From Bacteroidales bacterium UBA1392 (GTDB lineage: Bacteria; Bacteroidota; Bacteroidia; Bacteroidales; UBA932): DNA of 12,328 bases. Position 1 is the first letter of the stretch. Each line of letters begins with the position of its first letter. Where the stretch lies: the NCBI GenBank assembly GCA_002305275.1, contig DBQO01000034.1:37565-49892 (forward strand). Direction: 5' to 3'. A program made the position numbers and the translations under genes. Below are positions 6,081 to 12,293 of this stretch, piece after piece. Below the pieces are notes generated by a model. That model saw only the letters and a list, made by a program, of their open reading frames with translations, did not search any database and was not told where the DNA came from.

Positions 6081-6501
6081 TCACTTTTGGACGGACACTC
6101 TCAAGTGGTATAAGCGGAATATAACAATTTTCGAGTGGAGAACCCTTGAGGTTCTTCATAAAAATACCGCGTAGAGCGCCTATTGCAGCACCGAGGAATG
6201 TGTCAATTATTAAATGGTTCTTCGACATAAATGTTCCATCTCCTTTTATTGTAATTACGTCATTTATAGGAGAAAGACCGAAGGTCATTAGAATAGTGTT
6301 CGTAGCAAGTATTACCCAGCCATCCTCGTATAAAATGGTAACTTTTGCTTTAATGACAATTCTATCACTATCCATAACGGGGTTTATTTCGTGTCCCACT
6401 TGGATTTGTAATTTGTCACGGTTTAAGCTTGAATAGTCAAACTCATAGTTAATCTTAAACTCTGTTTCAGCAATCGATTCAAGTTTATATTTTATCTCCA
6501 T
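6076..6501 (-). CDS. SecB-like chaperone of a toxin-antitoxin-chaperone operon
   Basis: A 141-aa protein, about the size of SecB. The predicted pattern is four beta strands followed by a helix; the C-terminal stretch DTFLGAAIGALRGIFMKNLKG (101-120 region) and SPLENCYIPLIPLE (121-134) matches the SecB-fold signature of small residues plus ARG/LRG before a helix and a final LPxxxP-like strand. SecB-like proteins of TAC systems bind the C-terminal tail of their antitoxin, protecting it from aggregation and proteolysis. This gene is last in a three-gene unit, 11 nt after the XRE antitoxin, the expected position. The assignment rests on motif resemblance and operon context; a weakly related domain of unknown function is the alternative. 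Confidence 0.62.
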   Translation of the reverse strand: MEIKYKLESIAETEFKINYEFDYSSLNRDKLQIQVGHEINPVMDSDRIVIKAKVTILYEDGWVILATNTILMTFGLSPINDVITIKGDGTFMSKNHLIIDTFLGAAIGALRGIFMKNLKGSPLENCYIPLIPLESVRPKVK

Positions 6502-6512
6502 GTTTCAAACTT

Positions 6513-6947
6513 TTAAATTGCTAATGACAAACAACCTGATGTCGGATATGTTCGCCAATCTCCAACTGACTGTGCTATGGTGTAAACTTCTCCCATATCA
6601 TAGATGCCGGACTTTCTTGTTTTAGGCAACCTGACTTCAGTATCTTTCTTTGTTACTCTCTTTGTTGGAATAAATGACAATGGAAAGAGATCTATTCCCA
6701 AGCAATGGGCCATATCTGAAAGCGTGTCAAATGTGAAATTTCTTTTTCCGGAAAGATATTCTGAAATTTCTGATTCGCTTTTACCGAGCATTTCAGCGAA
6801 TTGCTTCTGTGTGAGTTCTTTAGCTTCTAACGTGTCTGCTATTTTGCATGCAACAAGCATCCTATCTCTCGTGCGACGATGAGTGTCTTCATCGATTGAC
6901 GCAAGAATCCTTGTTAATACTTTGGATGGTTTTCTTCTTGTTGTCAT
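6513..6947 (-). CDS. XRE-family antitoxin with a chaperone-addiction-like tail
   Basis: A 144-aa protein. The Cro/C1 helix-turn-helix lies at about residues 44-88, with LTQKQFAEMLGKSESEISEYLSGKRNFT, of HigA type. After it comes a tail of about 55 residues (90-144) ending in an uncharged aromatic stretch, YTIAQSVGDWRTYPTSGCLSLAI (122-144). In known TAC systems such as M. tuberculosis HigBA-SecB the antitoxin carries just such an aggregation-prone C-terminal chaperone addiction (ChAD) sequence. The start codon overlaps the toxin stop (ATGA), and the SecB-like gene follows by 11 nt. It should neutralise the upstream toxin and repress the promoter, where an inverted repeat lies. HTH assignment is firm; the tail's role is inference. 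Confidence 0.85.
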   Translation of the reverse strand: MTTRRKPSKVLTRILASIDEDTHRRTRDRMLVACKIADTLEAKELTQKQFAEMLGKSESEISEYLSGKRNFTFDTLSDMAHCLGIDLFPLSFIPTKRVTKKDTEVRLPKTRKSGIYDMGEVYTIAQSVGDWRTYPTSGCLSLAI

Positions 6948-7423
6948 ATTTCAAGGTTTAAAAAGTCTGATTTTTCTAATGTCCCGTCTTCTAGGACTTT
7001 GAGGTCTTTTTTTATTATGGCTTTGTTTATACTTGCTGCAATAGCTTTCATTTGTCGGGCTTTTGCGTTTAGCAAAGGATTCTCTTGATATGCAGAAATA
7101 TCCGGTTGTTTATATCCTCCTGAGCCAATAAATATACAAGTATTATCGAATCTTAAGCAATATAATCGCAGTCTATTGTGCCATAGTGCAACAACTCCGT
7201 CTCCCGGTGCACCTTCGTGCTCTTTGAAAAATTGAATTCGACAACCGGTAGAACTGCCCATGATATCAAGTTGGTCAGCAATTACTTTCAAATCCTCTTC
7301 GTATTGTTGATTATCATCAAAGAATTGGTCTAATAAAGTATCATCATCACCCTCAAGCATAATTGAATAAAACTTTCCTTTATCGCCGGAGAATTCTTCT
7401 ATTTCAACAATCTCAAAGTTCAT
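6944..7423 (-). CDS. Putative HigB/RelE-superfamily toxin
   Basis: A 159-aa protein, first gene of the operon, overlapping the XRE antitoxin by 4 nt (ATGA). The central part, TGCRIQFFKEHEGAPGDGVVALWHNRLRLYCLRFDNTCIFIGSGGYKQ (59-106 region), has the strand pattern of the RelE/ParE fold, with the run LRLYCLRF followed by a G-rich turn before a helix. HigB-type toxins cut mRNA at the ribosome. No unique catalytic residue can be named by eye. The N-terminus (about 1-50) is acidic and longer than in minimal HigB proteins. Gene order toxin-antitoxin-chaperone is that of known HigBA-SecB TAC operons. Function is mainly from context plus weak fold resemblance. Confidence 0.65.
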   Translation of the reverse strand: MNFEIVEIEEFSGDKGKFYSIMLEGDDDTLLDQFFDDNQQYEEDLKVIADQLDIMGSSTGCRIQFFKEHEGAPGDGVVALWHNRLRLYCLRFDNTCIFIGSGGYKQPDISAYQENPLLNAKARQMKAIAASINKAIIKKDLKVLEDGTLEKSDFLNLEI

Positions 7424-7445
7424 ACAATCCCTACAGTTCCTTCTT

Positions 7446-7486
7446 ATTTATGAACAAATTTGAGCATAAATTCGGATATAACCAAA
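7446..7486 (-). promoter_or_regulatory. TAC operon promoter with inverted-repeat operator
   Basis: On the minus strand the -7-like element is CAAATTTG (plus 7455-7462, one base off TAnnTTTG), with TTTG (plus 7483-7486) 20 bp upstream as the -33. The inverted repeat ATTTATG (7446-7452)/CATAAAT (7465-7471) is centred on the -7 element, the expected place for autoregulation by the XRE antitoxin. Confidence 0.5.
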
Positions 7487-7589
7487 TTTTAAGGTTGTTT
7501 TTTGTTTGTATTGTCAAGACCCAAAGCCAAAAATAAGGACTATTCGCCATCTTGCCTAAGAGATTCTTTGTACTGCAAACACAAAAAAT

Positions 7590-7640
7590 TGTCAAAAAAA
7601 GCAAAAAATAAAACACCCAGTGGTTGTTGTCAATGGGTGT
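7590..7640 (-). terminator. Intrinsic terminator of the nuclease gene
   Basis: ACACCCA (7613-7619) pairs with TGGGTGT (7634-7640) across 14 nt. On the minus strand the stem is followed by a long T-rich run (plus 7591-7612, mostly A). It ends the nuclease transcript before the TAC promoter, so the two are separate transcription units. Confidence 0.72.
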
Positions 7641-7650
7641 CGTGCTAAGA

Positions 7651-7707
7651 ATATAACAGGTTCAAAAAGGACTAATATCTAAATAGTAGAGTTTTAGTGT
7701 TAGCTCA
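7651..7707. repeat. 57-bp imperfect direct repeat, copy B
   Basis: Partner of 5945-6001, beginning directly at the nuclease stop codon when read on the minus strand. The ends are identical to copy A and the centre differs. TAACA (7653-7657) can pair with TGTTA (7698-7702), and internal ACTA/TAGT and AAAA/TTTT pairs are possible. On the minus strand each copy follows a gene end, the layout of gene cassettes followed by recombination sites. Confidence 0.7.
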
Positions 7708-8895
7708 TTATTTTTCCAAATCTATGCCTTTCATTATCTTTAAGATCATTTCTATTTTCTTAATACAGGCTTTTAGAAAATTGTCACTTGTAATAATATC
7801 ATGTTCCCAGATATATAGATTCAGGTTGTCTATATAAGCATAGAAAGGCCACCAGTCACTTTGCTTACGGGATTGAATTCCTTCTTCTTCCAACCTTTTG
7901 TGAATTATCTCTCTATTATCTTTTGAAAGTTTATACTTTTTTGGATAATTGAATAATCCATAGTGAAAGTGACCCTTTTCAAACGTAAATGAAATACCAC
8001 ATTTACCCTTCCAGTCAGGTTTTATCAAATTAAACCTCACAGATTGCTCATCGCTTCCACTGTATTGATATTCTAAATTATGTTTTTCTGCAAATTTTCT
8101 CATCTCAGGATTGAAGTGTTTCTCTATGATAGCATCAAAAGTTTTTGAATAATTTTGACAAATTTCTTTGGCAGCTTTTAGATTCTCTACTTTTGACAAA
8201 AGATCCGTTATCTCCTCTTTATTTTTGTTATCCATATCTTGATTTGTTAATAGTTTCAGGTGATTAATATATTGAATAATGGTTTCTCGAACCATTGGAA
8301 AACGCGAAGCAATTGCAACACATTTTTCAAGCCAATTAATAATGGTTTCTGTATATGAAATTGTCAAATAAGAGACAGCACTTCCACTATGTTTGGAAGC
8401 TTCATGGCCATCCAGTGTCATATATAATAGTTGATAATTGTCATTTTTGTATCTTTCTTTTGCGTAATCGCCATATCTTTTAAGTTGTTCCCTTTGGTCA
8501 CCTGCAAAGATTTTGTTTTCAATAATGATAGCTTTTTCCCTTTGTTCATCTTCTATTAAAATATCAATCCGACCTCCGGGGATTGCAAATTCTGTATGAA
8601 CTCTCGCATTTTTACAGTTGAAGTCCTCAATGGCAAATTGTTCGCCTAATGTTTCAATAAAACACCCGAGAAATTTTGCTTTCAAGCCGTGTGTCCCACT
8701 TGGATTCAAGAATTCGGCGAGAATTGCCGAATGAGTATTTTCGTAATGATCTACACCGCAAATTCGGAACATATTAAATCTTCCTCCTGTTGCATCTAAT
8801 ATTTCAGCATTTTTCTTGCTGATAATCGATACTTGACTAAGTAAATTCTTTATTTGATCCATTAGTTGTTTTTTTAAATTATCACCTTTTATCAT
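7708..8895 (-). CDS. PD-(D/E)XK nuclease-family protein (PDDEXK_4 type)
   Basis: A 395-aa protein. The N-terminal half is a PD-(D/E)XK nuclease-like domain: an early HSAILAEFLNPSGTHG (55-70) with Glu61, GGRIDILIED (107-116) with catalytic-type Asp111, and AIIIENKIFAGDQREQLKRY (122-141) with Glu126 and Lys128, the E-x-K pair. This is the pattern of the PDDEXK_4 (PF14281) family. The second half (about 215-395) is of unknown role and may recognise DNA or a partner; it carries an aromatic stretch at 348-363. The start is supported by AGGAAGG (plus 8903-8909) 7 nt before the ATG. Its promoter carries the same 17-bp palindrome at the same spacing as the AAA+ and WYL genes, so it is probably controlled by the WYL regulator. 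Nuclease activity and anti-phage role are inferred. Confidence 0.83.
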   Translation of the reverse strand: MIKGDNLKKQLMDQIKNLLSQVSIISKKNAEILDATGGRFNMFRICGVDHYENTHSAILAEFLNPSGTHGLKAKFLGCFIETLGEQFAIEDFNCKNARVHTEFAIPGGRIDILIEDEQREKAIIIENKIFAGDQREQLKRYGDYAKERYKNDNYQLLYMTLDGHEASKHSGSAVSYLTISYTETIINWLEKCVAIASRFPMVRETIIQYINHLKLLTNQDMDNKNKEEITDLLSKVENLKAAKEICQNYSKTFDAIIEKHFNPEMRKFAEKHNLEYQYSGSDEQSVRFNLIKPDWKGKCGISFTFEKGHFHYGLFNYPKKYKLSKDNREIIHKRLEEEGIQSRKQSDWWPFYAYIDNLNLYIWEHDIITSDNFLKACIKKIEMILKIMKGIDLEK

Positions 8896-8938
8896 TTTAA
8901 TGCCTTCCTAACCAAGGTAGAGCTTTCTTTCGTTACTG

Positions 8939-8946
8939 CAAAGAAA
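8939..8946 (-). promoter_or_regulatory. Nuclease gene promoter -7 element
   Basis: On the minus strand TTTCTTTG, one base off TAnnTTTG, within a 14-bp block identical to the AAA+ promoter. The operator edge is exactly 10 bp upstream. Confidence 0.65.
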
Positions 8947-8956
8947 ATGGTTTTCG

Positions 8957-8973
8957 CTGCCAAAATGTGGCAT
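8957..8973. promoter_or_regulatory. Putative WYL operator, site 4 (nuclease promoter)
   Basis: CTGCCAAAATGTGGCAT matches the perfect site at 5103-5119 in 15 of 17 positions, keeping the CTGCCA half and TGGCA of the other half. Its orientation and distance to the -7 element are the same as at the AAA+ and WYL promoters. Confidence 0.72.
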
Positions 8974-8974
8974 G

Positions 8975-8998
8975 GAGAAGTTTTTTTCAAAACTTCTC
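8975..8998. terminator. Perfect 10-bp hairpin upstream of the nuclease operator
   Basis: GAGAAGTTTT (8975-8984) pairs perfectly with AAAACTTCTC (8989-8998) around a 4-nt loop, one base from the WYL operator. There is no T-tail on either strand. It may insulate the nuclease promoter from read-through of the ATPase gene upstream, or be part of the regulatory site. Confidence 0.45.
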
Positions 8999-9106
8999 GC
9001 TATTTATCACCGCTTAATTGCTCATTTTATCATTATCCATTACTTCATAATTGAGTATAGTATTAGAGTTTGCTTATTCTTTTTCAGTTGACTAGATAAG
9101 CGAGCG

Positions 9107-9148
9107 GCGAAGCGAAGTGAAGTGAAGTGAAGTGAAGTCTATCACTTC
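9107..9148. repeat. Pentanucleotide tandem repeat with hairpin
   Basis: Two GCGAA units (9107-9116) and four GTGAA units (9117-9136) run head to tail. The last part, GAAGTGA (9129-9135), pairs with TCACTTC (9142-9148) around 6 nt. Short tandem repeats of this kind can change copy number by slippage; none of it is coding. Confidence 0.75.
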
Positions 9149-9228
9149 CTGATAATCTGATTTTCCACTTAGATTTCTGTCGTGAAGTTACACTTAAGTT
9201 TATGCTGTACAAACTCAATTAATGTTTT

Positions 9229-9328
9229 ATTGTCCATAGACAATGAAAATTCATAAAACTGGAAAATGTTGTCCATAGACAATGAAAACCAACAAAATGA
9301 AGAAAGCATTGTGTATAGACAATGAAAT
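9229..9328. repeat. Three iteron-like palindromic repeats
   Basis: TTGTCCATAGACAATGAAAA occurs exactly at 9230-9249 and 9269-9288 and with three changes at 9309-9328, spaced 39 and 40 bp. Each contains the inverted repeat TTGTC/GACAA around CATA (TATA in the third). The spacers differ. This looks like a series of protein-binding sites, about four helical turns apart, just beyond the 3' end of the DUF234 ATPase gene. Confidence 0.8.
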
Positions 9329-9364
9329 AATGCACCGTACCTTGTGCCGCGTACCCCACAACAC

Positions 9365-10735
9365 TCAACTATACTTCAAAATATCCTTTGGTAGTAGGGT
9401 ATTACCTATATCATCCTTAGGGGGATTTTTAAGGAATAGCATCGGTATGATGGTGTAGTTCCGGGCAAATGGTAGAAGATTGGCTTTGCGGATCAGTTCA
9501 GCTGTGAGTAGTTTCCCATTTTCAAGAGTAGTCCATTTGCATTCTCCGACAAGCAAATATTTTTTATCGAGCGATTCTGCCATCACATCGAACTCAAATT
9601 GTTCTGGTTTATTTTCCTCATTTCGCACCGAACCCCACCAACGCTTTGCTTTACCATAGATTACGCCATTAATAAGATTTCCTGTCACGGCATTCCTGCA
9701 TAGCTTCTCCCATTGCATACCCACATATTCTAAGAAATGGGCATTAAGGGCTTGGTCGATAGGTAGCCGACGATCAAGTTCTATAAATGAACGATTAGGA
9801 ACAACAAACTTATAGTAGAATGCCATGAATGGATCGGCAATCTTATAAAGACTCTTTTTTGCCTTTTTTTCATCAACACCGAATGGCACTTCTTTTTCCA
9901 GGAATCCGAGATCAATAAGTTTCTTTAGAGGACGAGACAAATTGGTTGCAGGCTCATTGCATCGTGACGCAATCTCTGAAAGGCGATTTGCGCCGTCACC
10001 GATATATGACATTATCGTTGAAGTCTTGACGATATCCTTTACATCGTCCTGAAAGAGCTTTATAGGTTCCTCGTACAGAACTCCATTTACTGAAAAAATA
10101 TTTTGCCACAAGGCATCATTAAGCGAAGCTCTGTTTTCTCTTAATTCCCAGTAGCGCGGCACTCCTCCCCAAACAGCATACTCCTCAACGGCGTTTATCG
10201 CATCAAGATTTAAAGCCTCTTTAATATAAGGCAAGCGGAGAGGTGTAAGCCTCATTATCTCATCTGCACGGCCATATAGAGGTGCGCCAGAGTCGAAGAA
10301 TAACCCATACATCATATTTTGCGGGGAACCGCAAAGAACCAGATTGTATTTTAATTGCTTCTCATCAATAAGTTTCTGCAATACGGACGGCAATTCTTTA
10401 GATTGCTCCACAAGGTACGGAAACTCATCCAGGCACAAAGTGAAATGCGTCTCGGTTCGATAATTAATGGCTCGAAATAAAGACTCCCAGTCATGATATG
10501 TCAGTTTGTCGAAATCCGGAAATAGTTGTGCTACTACTTTTGCAAGCAATGACCTCTGGTGTTGTCCTTCCGAACGGTCGGCCAGGAAATATACGTCATT
10601 ATCCGACAGCACCCTTTTTATAAGGGTCGATTTACCTAATCTCCTGCGACCGTACAGTACAACCAGTGAGGATTTCTCTCTTCCAAGAGCATCCTTAAGT
10701 CTTGCGATTTCATCTGTTCTGTCAACGAATTTCAT
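9365..10735 (-). CDS. ATPase_2-DUF234 fusion (AAA ATPase with nuclease-like C-terminus)
   Basis: A 456-aa protein of the archaeal/bacterial ATPase family (PF01637) fused to DUF234 (PF03008). The Walker A is GRRRLGKST (29-37), the Walker B FTLCLDEF (98-105) with Asp103-Glu104, and a sensor-like LCGSPQNMM lies at 134-142. The family signature GGVPRYW (190-196) is followed by a winged-helix region (about 240-285). The C-terminal DUF234 part has FEFD (380-383) and VGECKW (396-401), giving the D...E-x-K set of a PD-(D/E)XK-type nuclease fold. Such genes are numerous and scattered in Bacteroidales genomes; their role is unknown, though mobile or defence functions are often suspected. It has its own promoter and is not in an operon with the next ATPase. 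Confidence 0.88.
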   Translation of the reverse strand: MKFVDRTDEIARLKDALGREKSSLVVLYGRRRLGKSTLIKRVLSDNDVYFLADRSEGQHQRSLLAKVVAQLFPDFDKLTYHDWESLFRAINYRTETHFTLCLDEFPYLVEQSKELPSVLQKLIDEKQLKYNLVLCGSPQNMMYGLFFDSGAPLYGRADEIMRLTPLRLPYIKEALNLDAINAVEEYAVWGGVPRYWELRENRASLNDALWQNIFSVNGVLYEEPIKLFQDDVKDIVKTSTIMSYIGDGANRLSEIASRCNEPATNLSRPLKKLIDLGFLEKEVPFGVDEKKAKKSLYKIADPFMAFYYKFVVPNRSFIELDRRLPIDQALNAHFLEYVGMQWEKLCRNAVTGNLINGVIYGKAKRWWGSVRNEENKPEQFEFDVMAESLDKKYLLVGECKWTTLENGKLLTAELIRKANLLPFARNYTIIPMLFLKNPPKDDIGNTLLPKDILKYS

Positions 10736-10758
10736 ATTTTATAAATTATTATGAAACA

Positions 10759-10772
10759 CAAACATAATGTTT
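10759..10772 (-). promoter_or_regulatory. DUF234 ATPase promoter -7 with overlapping palindrome
   Basis: On the minus strand TATGTTTG (plus 10759-10766) matches TAnnTTTG, 23 bp before the start codon. The palindrome AAACATaATGTTT (10760-10772) overlaps it, so a bound regulator would block the promoter. No clear -33 is seen. Confidence 0.5.
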
Positions 10773-10828
10773 ATATTGCATAATAAAAAATTTATGCCAG
10801 ATTATTTCAACTCAAAACAATTACAAAT

Positions 10829-12172
10829 TTACAGCAATCCAGTCAAATAGAATGGCAGATATATGGTTTGTCCCTCTTTTCTGAGGTCTTTGGTGTAGAT
10901 GAGGTATCGCTGCCCGATTCTGGATGAATATTTGTTGCAAAACTCATCCAGCGACTTATGGGTCTTGTATCCTGAGCTTTTTACTTCTATTGGGCATAAT
11001 TTTGAGCCACGGGAGATAAGGAAGTCAATCTCATAATTGTGTTTTCCACCATCGGGGCGCCAAGTATGATAGAATAATTCATCGCCACCGGCTTTAAGCA
11101 TCTGGGCAACAAGATTTTCATAGACATATCCCAAATTGACGGGAAGGTTTCCGGTAAGCAATTTTTGATAAATCTCATTCTCAGTTACTGACTTATCCCA
11201 AAATGCCATCGTAACCATCAATCCTGTATCGTTCACAAACATCTTGAACTTGTCAATGTCTTTATGCATTGAAAGACCTACAGAGGGATCATTGGCATGA
11301 CGAGAAATCAACACAGTCATTGAGTCCTCCATATTCTGTAAAGTTTCACTTAAACGATCCACTTTACCATATTCAACCACGCTGCTTAGCAGATATCTTG
11401 AGGCATTTCCGGACAATTGTGCGGGGATTGCATAAAACAGACTTGTTGCCCTGCCGGACGGATCTATTTTACGAAAATCATCGGCATATAGTTCAATAAT
11501 TTCTCTTTTTACGGCATCAATCAGACTTAAGTTGTTGGTCTCAAGGTATGCATTTACAGCCTGGGGCATGCCGCCGACTACCATATAGAGCCTAAGGTCA
11601 TCCATAAGTTTCCGGTTTACGGCATCTCCCAACGGCATCTTATTTTTCCAAGATTCACGCAACATTGGAACTGTGACTTCATTTCCTCTTGCCCAATAAA
11701 ATTCCTCAAAATCCATAGGATAAAGAGTCAATCTCGTCTCTTCGCTGGGGATCCGAATTCCTTTTGTGTTTCTCCTAATGCTCAGCAAGCTACCGGTTTC
11801 GATATAATCGTATCTTCGATCTTTTACAAGTTTCTTTATTGCCTGTCTTGCAAGGGGGCAGTTTTGCACTTCATCAAAAATAATAACTGACTTTCTCTCG
11901 ATTAACTGCACATCATATAGAAACTGCAAACGAAGGAACAGCCTGTCCAAATCGGAAATATCAGTAAACAAATCCTTAACTTCCTGCTTACATTCGACGA
12001 AATCTATAAGGATATAACTTTCATATTCCCGCTTTGCAAACTCTTCAGCAATAGTAGATTTCCCCACACGTCTTGCACCTTTTATCAGCAAGGCGGTAGC
12101 TCCATTTCTCTCCCTCTTCCAATGCAGCATCTTGTCGTACATCTTGCGCTTAAAAAACCGTTCTTCCATCAT
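10829..12172 (-). CDS. AAA_14-DUF4143 fusion ATPase
   Basis: A 447-aa protein with an N-terminal AAA_14 ATPase (PF13173) and a C-terminal DUF4143 (PF13635) domain. The Walker A is GARRVGKST (32-40), the Walker B SVIIFDE (95-101) with Asp100-Glu101, followed by VQNCP. ETGSLLSI (125-132) fits the sensor strand, and VVGGMPQAV (198-206) is the family's GGMP motif. The C-terminus has YEIDFLI (380-386) and PIEVKSS (394-400), the D...E-x-K pattern of a PD-(D/E)XK nuclease-like fold. It is about the usual length and intact. The function of the family is unknown. Two Met codons stand at the start; the first is taken. The promoter lies 21 bp upstream, with 33-bp direct repeats further out. It has a different domain combination from its neighbour, so the pair is not a simple duplication. 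Confidence 0.9.
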   Translation of the reverse strand: MMEERFFKRKMYDKMLHWKRERNGATALLIKGARRVGKSTIAEEFAKREYESYILIDFVECKQEVKDLFTDISDLDRLFLRLQFLYDVQLIERKSVIIFDEVQNCPLARQAIKKLVKDRRYDYIETGSLLSIRRNTKGIRIPSEETRLTLYPMDFEEFYWARGNEVTVPMLRESWKNKMPLGDAVNRKLMDDLRLYMVVGGMPQAVNAYLETNNLSLIDAVKREIIELYADDFRKIDPSGRATSLFYAIPAQLSGNASRYLLSSVVEYGKVDRLSETLQNMEDSMTVLISRHANDPSVGLSMHKDIDKFKMFVNDTGLMVTMAFWDKSVTENEIYQKLLTGNLPVNLGYVYENLVAQMLKAGGDELFYHTWRPDGGKHNYEIDFLISRGSKLCPIEVKSSGYKTHKSLDEFCNKYSSRIGQRYLIYTKDLRKEGQTIYLPFYLTGLL

Positions 12173-12192
12173 TGAATCAATTATTGTTTTGA

Positions 12193-12223
12193 CAAAAGTA
12201 AAGAATTAATTACACTCCCCAAA
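12193..12223 (-). promoter_or_regulatory. AAA_14-DUF4143 ATPase promoter
   Basis: On the minus strand the -7 is TACTTTTG (plus 12193-12200), an exact TAnnTTTG match, with TTTG (plus 12220-12223) 19 bp upstream as the -33. This is the best two-part Bacteroidetes promoter in the window. Confidence 0.75.
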
Positions 12224-12239
12224 ATTTATTTCCCCATTT

Positions 12240-12293
12240 TTGCCCAAATTCTCACAATTTATTTGTCTAAAATTGCCCAAATTCTCATAATTT
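12240..12293. repeat. Two 21-bp direct repeats, 33-bp period, upstream of the DUF4143 ATPase
   Basis: TTGCCCAAATTCTCA is identical at 12240-12254 and 12273-12287, followed by C or T and then AATTT in both, so 20 of 21 bases agree. The 33-bp spacing is close to three helical turns. They lie just upstream of the -33 element and may be activator or repressor sites. The remaining 35 bases of the window show nothing recognisable. Confidence 0.75.

Larger units (their letters stand above)
8896..9364. other. 469-bp non-coding stretch with promoter, hairpins and repeats
   Basis: No credible gene is seen on either strand. From left to right it holds the nuclease ribosome-binding site and promoter, a WYL operator, a perfect 10-bp hairpin (8975-8998), a 5-bp tandem repeat (9107-9136) ending in a second hairpin, and three copies of a palindrome-containing 20-bp repeat (9230-9328). 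The stretch 8999-9106 shows nothing recognisable. Confidence 0.75.

Noticed and set aside
7431..7616. A 61-codon hydrophobic minus-strand open frame before the TAC operon.
   Set aside because: It overlaps the TAC promoter and inverted repeat and the nuclease terminator arm, and its composition follows AT-rich DNA; it is most likely chance.
5945..7707. A definite integron with attC sites.
   Set aside because: The R boxes depart from consensus, only two copies are seen, and no integron integrase is visible; it is reported only as a possible recombination-site pair.
9229..9328. A possible CRISPR array.
   Set aside because: Only three copies, 20-bp repeat with 19-20-bp spacers, an internal palindrome and no cas gene; these fit binding-site iterons better.
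8974..9364. A replication origin, because of iterons and AT-rich DNA.
   Set aside because: No DnaA-box cluster and no replication initiator gene is present.
11269..11499. A 76-codon plus-strand open frame inside the DUF4143 ATPase gene.
   Set aside because: It is a shadow of the recognised ATPase on the other strand, with no promoter or family likeness.
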